From a virus, in IMG/VR virus record IMGVR_UViG_3300018080_000430, positions 1-31,668 of that record: 31,668 nucleotides of DNA. One strand, given 5' to 3'. The stretch's first letter is position 1. Every line of letters begins with the position of its first letter. The position numbers and the translations under genes were made by a program. Positions 26,802 to 31,668 of the stretch are shown here, piece after piece. The notes under the pieces were generated by a model. That model had not been told where the DNA came from. It searched no databases and worked only from the letters and a program-made list of their open reading frames with translations.

Positions 26802-27545
26802 TTATTGCCAATCGATCAACCGAATAACCTCCTCTCTTGTTATCCGGTAGTGCCCAGAAGGAGTCTTTTGGGCCATGATTTCCCGCTTCTTTATCTTGTT
26901 TATAACTGTCGAGTAGTGAATTCCCAGGGCGCTGGCCACCGCCCTGGTAGAATAGTACCTTCTCGTTATCTCAGATATGGGGGTATGCGGATGCAGCCCC
27001 TGAACAGATCTATCGCTCACAGTCATGATACTACCGGGTCTTATGGGTGTCTTATGGGCCTTGCGGGAGTCAGGGTCGGCCATCTCAGTAGACCTCTTGA
27101 GCCGCATTGTCTTGAAATCCACGTTGTATTTCGGAAGAAGCCTATCTATCCATTCTCGCTCCCTGTCCAACAGGTCTTTCTTTTCGCATGGCATGGCAAA
27201 CACCTGGTCGAACTTCTTATTGCCCACATGCTGCAATATCCTGGCTGGACCATACTCGGACTTGCCGACATAGACAACGGATCCCTCGTGGATCAGGAAG
27301 TATATTCCGCATCTGACAGAAGGCAGGCAAAGGGGATATAGCGCTTCCTTGACCTCCTCCAGGCCCGGAGGAGCCTGGATGTCCTCGATCTCAAGGTATG
27401 CCCTCAGGACAGACACATGGCCCTCCAGAGTCTCTATCCTCTCGTATTGCCGTTTCTCTTTGTCGCGACACTCGCTTAATATGGCTTGCGCTTTACGCAG
27501 AGCCTCTCGGGCCATTACTCCCGAGCTCACCTTATGCTGCTCCAT
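26802..27545 (-). CDS. GIY-YIG nuclease with C-terminal HTH, 247 aa
   Basis: A central GIY-YIG nuclease domain: CGIYFLIHEGSVVYVGKS (GIY at about 80-82, YVG at 92-94), PARILQHVGNKKFD (Arg about 102), and DREREWIDRLLPKYNV, providing the metal-binding Glu at about 131. The N-terminus (1-55) is a coiled-coil-like helix (SECRDKEKRQYERIETL). The C-terminus is a MerR/excisionase-type helix-turn-helix (YYSTRAVASALGIHYSTVIN then KIKKREIMAQK and TPSGHYRITREEVIRLI). This suggests a site-targeted endonuclease, like a free-standing homing or defence nuclease. ATG 27545 fits the AGGAGG upstream; GTG 27554 is possible. It is in one unit with the small genes downstream. Confidence 0.8.
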   Translation of the reverse strand: MEQHKVSSGVMAREALRKAQAILSECRDKEKRQYERIETLEGHVSVLRAYLEIEDIQAPPGLEEVKEALYPLCLPSVRCGIYFLIHEGSVVYVGKSEYGPARILQHVGNKKFDQVFAMPCEKKDLLDREREWIDRLLPKYNVDFKTMRLKRSTEMADPDSRKAHKTPIRPGSIMTVSDRSVQGLHPHTPISEITRRYYSTRAVASALGIHYSTVINKIKKREIMAQKTPSGHYRITREEVIRLIDWQ

Positions 27546-27550
27546 TGATA

Positions 27551-27904
27551 TCACTCCTCCTTTACTAATGCGTATCCGGTTGAATGCTGATGCATCCTCT
27601 GAATACTTATGCGTCCTTTGCGAGGCTTATCATAATAGGCGAAGCCGCCCTTGACTTCCGTAATAGTGATTTTTCTTGCTGAACATCGCTTGTCCAAGTC
27701 CCTCCATACCTGGCCTGCCTCTACGAGTATCCCTTCTTTGGTCATGTTTTCTGGTGCGCCCACAAATGGCACTCCTCCAATCTCCAGATAGATATTCGGA
27801 TCAAACGCCACGGAGAGACTAAGGCCGTCATCGTCCACGCCTACCATATCGTCTTCGTTCAGTGTCTCTAGCCATTTTTTGATCTCACTTATTGGCATTG
27901 CCAT
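27551..27904 (-). CDS. Hypothetical phage protein, 117 aa
   Basis: Two apparent small domains. Residues 1-50 contain an acidic turn (LNEDDMVGVDDDGLSLSV then YLEIGGVPFVG). Residues 61-112 (EAGQVWRDLDKRCSARKITI, then GFAYYDKPRKGRISIQRM and TGYALV) match a pattern I know from phage proteins with 'GQVW.D.DPR...R.I.I' and 'I...RF....GY.LV', of unknown function. The ATG at 27904 has AGGAGGAAT five bases upstream. It overlaps the frame of the GIY-YIG gene at its stop (GTGA). Confidence 0.62.
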   Translation of the reverse strand: MAMPISEIKKWLETLNEDDMVGVDDDGLSLSVAFDPNIYLEIGGVPFVGAPENMTKEGILVEAGQVWRDLDKRCSARKITITEVKGGFAYYDKPRKGRISIQRMHQHSTGYALVKEE

Positions 27905-27952
27905 CTATTCCTCCTCGCTTGAATTGGGTGATCAATATAGATCTTATGCCAC

Positions 27953-27987
27953 AAAAAATGCGGACCCCACATAAGCGAGATCCGCAT
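27953..27987 (-). terminator. Rho-independent terminator (minus strand)
   Basis: On the minus strand ATGCGGA and TCCGCAT pair over seven base pairs around a 16-nt loop, followed by six T residues in total (A-run at 27953-27958, whose last base pairs in the stem). It lies downstream of the phosphoesterase-intein gene that stops at 28019. Confidence 0.7.
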
Positions 27988-28018
27988 CACCTGCGCCACA
28001 TCCTTGGAGGGGAATGTG

Positions 28019-30028
28019 CTAACTAATGCTAGTCAGGAGGCTCGTCAGGTAGCTTCGTCCATTGTCTATAGGAACATGCATGGCATGAAATGTTCCGTCA
28101 GATTCATTAACGATTTGAAGGATATATCCATGTGTCCATCCAGATGGATCGTTGTGTCTCCATCTTGGCTGTAGCTGGCAAATGCAGCCAGGACACCACG
28201 CGGCTACGAGTCCAACACCAACCATCCTTGTTGTGCTATAATCTGCGCGATGGGTATTACCGGCCACAAAAACCTTGCCATTCCTGCGAACAATCAGTGT
28301 CTGATTATCTACAGAGCAGCACCATACATCTCCAGAATATGGAACGACAGAAATTTTTTCTGACGATACATGAGTAAAGCCACGCTCACAGATTGTCAGG
28401 ACGTTGTATCTCGATCCATTCCTATACCTAACAATATGAGATGATCTTTTCCCATGCTTGGCACAAAGCTCTTGTAGTATGTCTATATCGCTATCGATGT
28501 TTGATGCGAATTGCACTGAATTTTCTGATGTAGTGCTTATGCTGCCATCAGCCATGATAAGCGTGTCTAGGAGAATCTCAAATTGCCTGGCCGAGAGCTC
28601 GGTCATCCATTTCTGTAGCTTCTTTTCTGGACATCTTGTGTGGTATTCCTTTACGGCATCGCTTTTACTTGAAAGACCATATCTGTATGCGTCATAATTT
28701 CTGTGTTGGCCATGTTCATCAGACCCTGCATCGTATCTCTTGATTTTCGAGAAATCTATATTCATTCTTGGCAATAGGTCATCAAGTTCTTCTACTCCGC
28801 CACCAGGGATATCGGATTGAGCTATGCGTATGTGATCATTCCCCTCCTCTATACATCCCTCAGACACAATCCATCCGATGAGGCGAATCATGTCATCGCT
28901 TATGTCATAATCGGACTGGTTGTCCGACATTGCCGCAAGTGGTATGGCTGCCTTGGCTAGGTCAGAAACATCTTTTGCCTTGACCCTTCTTAGCTTGCGT
29001 TTACCGGTGGTAGCCTCCCCTAGTCGTCTTACATTGGGGCTCATTAGTACCATCGCGTGGTCTTCTGTGACCAGGGCATCGATAGAGCGACTCTTGATTT
29101 TTACCATTTCTGTGTAATGGTCATGTGTCCAGACGTCTTTTATGGGCTGGTGCTCGAACTGCCCCGTTTCCATATTCACTGTTGCGGCAAGATCGCCTAC
29201 GGAAAGGTCAGTATATTTCTTCCATCCATCACGCGTAAGGAGTTCGGTGTCATCAGAGAAGCAGTGTCCATAGAACACACACGCAGCGAACTTATCAAGC
29301 GTTTTGCTTGCAGCATGCTTTGCGCAGCTGAAGCCATGAGTGAAGAAGCTCTTTCCGAGCTTGAGCGTTCCCCGCTCAAGGAGTCCGCCATGACATTCAC
29401 CTATTCTGTAATACTTGATGCCCCGCTTTTCAAGGTTCAATACTTTCTCTGGCGATACTGCCCTAAGAAGGAATTCGGCGTTTCTCTTGTTGCCCTCACA
29501 GGCATCTACGCACCATCTTTCTACTCTTTGTTCGTGATTGCCCTCCATATAGTGTATCTCGGCATGTGGTGCGCGTTTTTGTATGTGATCTAGTAGGTCG
29601 TTTGTGGCCGCTACGTCGTCCTCGTAGACAGATTCATCGATTTGTGATACGTAGCCAAGGGTGTGTTTTTGTGCAAGCCATCCTCCACATTCCAGGCCAT
29701 CTCCTAGATGCACAACCTCTCTTACATCAATAGCCTCTATGTCGTTTAGGAGTGCAGATACAGCGCCCTTTTCGGCATGTGAGCCGTGTGTGTCTCCGAG
29801 TATGACTCTGGCGAAGGTCTTTGGTTTCTTGCGCTTCCTGGTTTTCTCCGGTATGGCAAGACCACGGGATTTTCGCGCCTGTTCCAGCTGTTCTGTTGTG
29901 GCCTCTAATTGAGCCTTCAGGACCTTGTTTTCCTTGATGGTCCTTTCCAGCTTGTTTCCACCAGCTATGGTCTTTCTAAAGGCCTCTAATTGTTCTTTGT
30001 CATTTGCGGGTTTTCCCCTCTTTGCCAT
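28019..30028 (-). CDS. Calcineurin-like metallophosphoesterase interrupted by an intein, 669 aa precursor
   Basis: After splicing, this would be a 333-residue protein of the metallophosphoesterase family. Residues 76-82 (ILGDTHG), 106-115 (VHLGDGLECG), 160-166 (YMEGNHE) and 230-233 (THGF) supply the metal-binding Asp, His and Asn residues. GH at 254-255, joined to TH at 592-593, rebuilds the GHTH motif of the active site. An N-terminal basic, helical region (about 1-72) precedes the domain. Family members hydrolyse phosphoester bonds, often as DNA-processing or nucleotide phosphatases; the substrate is not known. The intein lies at residues 256-591. A terminator follows the stop, and an HTH-like gene is upstream. 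ATG 30028 has GGAGATA. Confidence 0.86.
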   Translation of the reverse strand: MAKRGKPANDKEQLEAFRKTIAGGNKLERTIKENKVLKAQLEATTEQLEQARKSRGLAIPEKTRKRKKPKTFARVILGDTHGSHAEKGAVSALLNDIEAIDVREVVHLGDGLECGGWLAQKHTLGYVSQIDESVYEDDVAATNDLLDHIQKRAPHAEIHYMEGNHEQRVERWCVDACEGNKRNAEFLLRAVSPEKVLNLEKRGIKYYRIGECHGGLLERGTLKLGKSFFTHGFSCAKHAASKTLDKFAACVFYGHCFSDDTELLTRDGWKKYTDLSVGDLAATVNMETGQFEHQPIKDVWTHDHYTEMVKIKSRSIDALVTEDHAMVLMSPNVRRLGEATTGKRKLRRVKAKDVSDLAKAAIPLAAMSDNQSDYDISDDMIRLIGWIVSEGCIEEGNDHIRIAQSDIPGGGVEELDDLLPRMNIDFSKIKRYDAGSDEHGQHRNYDAYRYGLSSKSDAVKEYHTRCPEKKLQKWMTELSARQFEILLDTLIMADGSISTTSENSVQFASNIDSDIDILQELCAKHGKRSSHIVRYRNGSRYNVLTICERGFTHVSSEKISVVPYSGDVWCCSVDNQTLIVRRNGKVFVAGNTHRADYSTTRMVGVGLVAAWCPGCICQLQPRWRHNDPSGWTHGYILQIVNESDGTFHAMHVPIDNGRSYLTSLLTSIS
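28256..29263 (-). mobile_element. Intein with LAGLIDADG endonuclease, 336 aa, in the GHTH motif
   Basis: It starts at Cys 256 (CFSDDTELLTRDGWKKYTDL, block A) and ends at Asn 591 (GKVFVAGN) before Thr 592. Block B is VTEDHAMVL (320-328, with Thr and His), and block F is GDVWCCSVDNQTLIV (566-580). Two LAGLIDADG-type motifs are visible: MIRLIGWIVSEGCIEEG (380-396) and LLDTLIMADGSIS (486-498), so the homing endonuclease is likely intact. The penultimate intein residue is Gly, not the usual His; such 'AGN' ends occur in natural inteins, but splicing is not proven here. Excision would join H255 to T592 exactly inside GHTH. Confidence 0.92.
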
Positions 30029-30039
30029 TATCTTATCTC

Positions 30040-30537
30040 CTATTCATTAGCTATTTCTCGTAACTCCTCTACGTGATCTGGGTGTCCCCATATGTTGTAT
30101 TTTCTTTTATCCTCATCAACTACATCTGGGACTATCAGATGTTCAAAGTCTCTTCTTATGCTTGACCAATCGCAAGAATTTATGCCCAGTATTTCTCTGA
30201 ATTCATTATCTGGTATCCATATGCGCTCTTTCAGTACGGTATCTATGCCCTCTATTACGCGTTCAAGAAGCTTTTTCGTTCTGCGTGCCTGGACTTCAGA
30301 TCTAGAGAACATTTGACGAAATCCCTCCACACCGGCAGGCGTGTCTTTCTTTTTGGGTGGTGTCTTTGTGGCGGGAACATTCGTCTTGATCTTGTTTGCA
30401 TAATTCGTCTCAACACTTATCAAAACCCTTCTTACAGATGCTTTGTTGCGCTTTAGTTCTTTTGCACAGGCGTTGACGAGTGCTGGTCGCGAATCATACT
30501 TGTCGATGTTTTTTGTGAGATACTCCCTGATTGTCAT
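30040..30537 (-). CDS. HTH-like DNA-binding protein, 165 aa
   Basis: The N-terminus MTIREYLTKNIDKYDSRPAL continues into NACAKELKRNKASVRRVLIS (about 22-41), where the tri-helical pattern with basic residues is consistent with a helix-turn-helix. A Lys/Pro-rich linker (PATKTPPKKKDTPAG) follows, then a C-terminal domain with YNIWGHPDHVEEL. It may be a regulator or the small terminase-type DNA-recognition protein; I cannot choose. ATG 30537 has a GGAGGAC site and overlaps the upstream SPFH gene's stop by one codon. It precedes the metallophosphoesterase gene, with which it shares an operon. Confidence 0.55.
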   Translation of the reverse strand: MTIREYLTKNIDKYDSRPALVNACAKELKRNKASVRRVLISVETNYANKIKTNVPATKTPPKKKDTPAGVEGFRQMFSRSEVQARRTKKLLERVIEGIDTVLKERIWIPDNEFREILGINSCDWSSIRRDFEHLIVPDVVDEDKRKYNIWGHPDHVEELREIANE

Positions 30538-31073
30538 TCTGCGTCCTCCATTACTGGCGCGTTGGTTATCAACCTCACTACTCTGCAAGGAACCAGCTCA
30601 TTAATAAAGACGTTGATTATCTCAACGCCGCTATTGTATAGCCTCTTCCTGAGCAACTTGGTAAGATCATCAACCAACTCGCCACCCTTCATAATTGATG
30701 GCATCTCTCTCTCCCTCATGACCTCTGCAGCAACGCTCATTGCGAGAGGAGGTATGTAGGTATCGAGATCATCATAGTCACAGAAAGCCTTTAGCGGATC
30801 CGTAACCCTATATTGAACAACGACGCCTATGGAGATCGATTTTCCATCTTTTGTCAGGACGGCTTGTGTTCTGCAATCTATGCATTGCTTACATGTCTTC
30901 CTGACATCCACTTCGCATAACATTGGAAAATATATGAAAACTGAGGATGACTTTATCGAAGACGGCTTACCAAACCAGTAGGCCACGCCAGCCTCAGTGG
31001 AATCTACAATCATGATGGAGGGAAGGGATGAGAGGATTTTGTCAAATATCTTGTCAAGCCACTCAAACGCCAT
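30534..31073 (-). CDS. SPFH/band-7 (stomatin/prohibitin-like) domain protein, 179 aa
   Basis: The band-7 pattern is visible: IMIVDSTEAGVAYWFGKP (about 20-37), SVFIYFPMLCEVDVRKT (about 45-61), DCRTQAVLTKDGKSISIGVV (about 66-85), VQYRVTDPLKAF, and then AAEVMREREMPSI, the 'D+..+...DG....+...V.Y.+.D...' signature with the helical end. SPFH proteins form ring- or cage-like scaffolds at membranes. No transmembrane helix is obvious, only an amphipathic N-terminus (MAFEWLDKIFDKIL). Start at ATG 31073 with AGGAGGGGA; the frame is open to 31142. It overlaps the downstream gene by 4 nt. Confidence 0.68.
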   Translation of the reverse strand: MAFEWLDKIFDKILSSLPSIMIVDSTEAGVAYWFGKPSSIKSSSVFIYFPMLCEVDVRKTCKQCIDCRTQAVLTKDGKSISIGVVVQYRVTDPLKAFCDYDDLDTYIPPLAMSVAAEVMREREMPSIMKGGELVDDLTKLLRKRLYNSGVEIINVFINELVPCRVVRLITNAPVMEDAE

Positions 31074-31389
31074 GCTCCCCTCCTGGTAGACATGTACGGA
31101 TATGCTGAGTGTTATTATAGCCATATTTCCTGCGATATCCATTGTGTATTACCACATCCGTTCATGTCCGAGCTAAAAAAATAGAACTCGCAGGTGCGTG
31201 CATTTATCATATACTATTGGTATATATGTCTTTACGTATATATACGACGTAATTCGGACCTGTTCGATTTTTGTTGGTATTGTGGGTTAGGATGGTATTG
31301 AGTCGGTAACCTTGGGTTCTGTAGGGTCCACCTGTCCCATACAGCGCGGCCTCCGTTTGACTGAAGGCCGCGCTGTCGTTAAGGTGTTC
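31074..31389. other. 316-nt intergenic gap
   Basis: No convincing gene is visible. It contains a candidate -10 TATAAT on the minus strand (31114-31119) with a weak TGGATA -35 for the SPFH gene. It also holds an AT-rich segment with the palindrome CGTATATATACG near 31238-31249, and the strong hairpin at 31341-31376. It probably holds the promoter for the 31073-28019 minus-strand unit. Confidence 0.5.
31341..31376 (-). terminator. Strong hairpin, probable terminator for the gene at 31390
   Basis: ACAGCGCGGCCT (31341-31352) pairs perfectly with AGGCCGCGCTGT (31365-31376), 12 base pairs around a 12-nt loop. On the minus strand it lies just after the stop at 31390 but lacks a T-run, so it may be a factor-dependent or processing hairpin. 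Confidence 0.6.
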
Positions 31390-31608
31390 TTACTGGATGA
31401 GCACAACATTGTGTTTGGGGTCTTCGTCGTCATCGTAATTCCACTCTATTTCATCTGCCCCACTCCAAGATGTTGGCGGATCTCCGTCTTCGTCCATCTT
31501 GGCCATTCCTGTTCTTACAATCTCCGCTAAGTCAGGGTCTCCGGCTGCATATACGTGTGCCTTGGGGTTTTTTGTTTTGAGTGAATTGATTAATTGCTCA
31601 ACGGTCAT
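31390..31608 (-). CDS. Small acidic phage protein, 72 aa
   Basis: A small, very acidic protein: MTVEQLINSLKTKNPKAHVY, a middle Asp-rich region (KMDEDGDPPTSWSGADEI) and a beta-strand end (HNVVLIQ). The 'MT+E.L+..L...NP.A.V' start and short strand at the end are common in small phage proteins of unknown role. ATG 31608 has an AAGGAG site and overlaps the stop of the partial gene upstream (ATGA). It is followed by the hairpin at 31341-31376. Confidence 0.6.
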   Translation of the reverse strand: MTVEQLINSLKTKNPKAHVYAAGDPDLAEIVRTGMAKMDEDGDPPTSWSGADEIEWNYDDDEDPKHNVVLIQ

Positions 31609-31668
31609 GTGGTCTCCTTGGTATCAATGGGAAGACGGAATGGCATCCAGGTCATATTTTCTGCCATA
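31605..31668 (-). CDS. Partial gene end, cut by the window edge
   Basis: In the minus-strand frame ending at 31605, the visible 20 codons read MAENMTWMPFRLPIDTKETT and stop at TGA overlapping the next ATG (ATGA). The ATG at 31667 may be the true start or an internal Met, as only one more base is present. The overlap style fits a real upstream gene. No family can be named. Confidence 0.42.
   Translation of the reverse strand, partial: MAENMTWMPFRLPIDTKETT

Noticed and set aside
26634-27341. Plus-strand frame opposite the GIY-YIG gene (235 codons)
   Set aside because: The GIY-YIG and HTH motifs lie on the minus strand. The plus frame has a composition typical of an antisense shadow.
29057-29593. 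Plus-strand frame opposite the intein-phosphoesterase gene
   Set aside because: The minus strand carries intein blocks and catalytic motifs. The plus frame is rich in Cys/Phe and has no ribosome site or neighbours.
1-31668. tRNA genes, rRNA, CRISPR arrays and IS elements
   Set aside because: I saw no cloverleaf with a T-loop GTTCGA-type core in the gaps, no regularly spaced repeats of CRISPR size and no transposase motifs. Gaps are too short for most of these.

Overview
The window looks like part of a large, lytic-style contractile-tailed bacteriophage (Caudoviricetes, myovirus morphology). Evidence: a long, tightly packed plus-strand virion operon holds a prohead-protease-like protein, acidic scaffold candidates, an HK97-fold-like major capsid protein, neck and tail-completion proteins, a tail sheath and a tail tube. 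It is flanked by minus-strand blocks of small accessory and nucleic-acid-related genes. Genes overlap by 1-4 nt (TAATG, ATGA, GTGA), start with good Shine-Dalgarno sites and use bacterial sigma70-type promoters. The host cannot be named from the sequence. No terminase large subunit, portal or replication gene was recognised, so those lie outside the window.

Layout. 1-3860 (mostly minus): small phage proteins, an Ogg2-like 8-oxoguanine DNA glycosylase/lyase, a zinc-ribbon protein and a lone plus-strand deoxyribosyltransferase-like gene, with several rho-independent terminators. 3931-3959: a consensus sigma70 promoter (TTGACA, 17 nt, TATAAT) opens the virion operon. 4004-8049: seven to eight small basic or helical proteins. 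8059-13222: protease, two acidic paralogous-looking proteins, a decoration-like protein and the major capsid protein. 13338-21333: neck and connector genes mixed with many very small proteins, an ATP-grasp-like protein, and an antisense C39-like cysteine peptidase with its own promoter. 21354-24537: sheath and tube, then a strong terminator. 24605-31668 (minus): methyltransferase-like, GP88-like, GIY-YIG/HTH, a metallophosphoesterase interrupted by a LAGLIDADG intein, an HTH-like protein and an SPFH/band-7 protein.

Main observation: at least eight, and perhaps more than a dozen, otherwise unrelated small proteins of the virion operon begin with variants of one short amphipathic peptide (consensus about M-x-L-x-[DE]-[FY]-A-[RK]-E-x-x-K-x-A) or carry an EKTA/EKQA-type tag. 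Several also end in a glycine-zipper hydrophobic helix flanked by Lys/Arg. This resembles, in position and character, the N-terminal capsid-targeting sequence of T4 internal proteins (MKTYQEFIAEA...). I infer a set of packaged internal or ejected proteins targeted to the prohead and perhaps trimmed by the protease encoded at 8059-9717. Other points of interest: an intein splitting the GHTH active-site motif of the phosphoesterase; an apparent +1 frameshift in a DUF6582-like gene at about 16.5 kb; a DUF5661-like gene with a strong internal start that would release a tagged 53-residue protein; and a dispersed TGTGA-CAATTG-TCACA palindrome family near gene boundaries.
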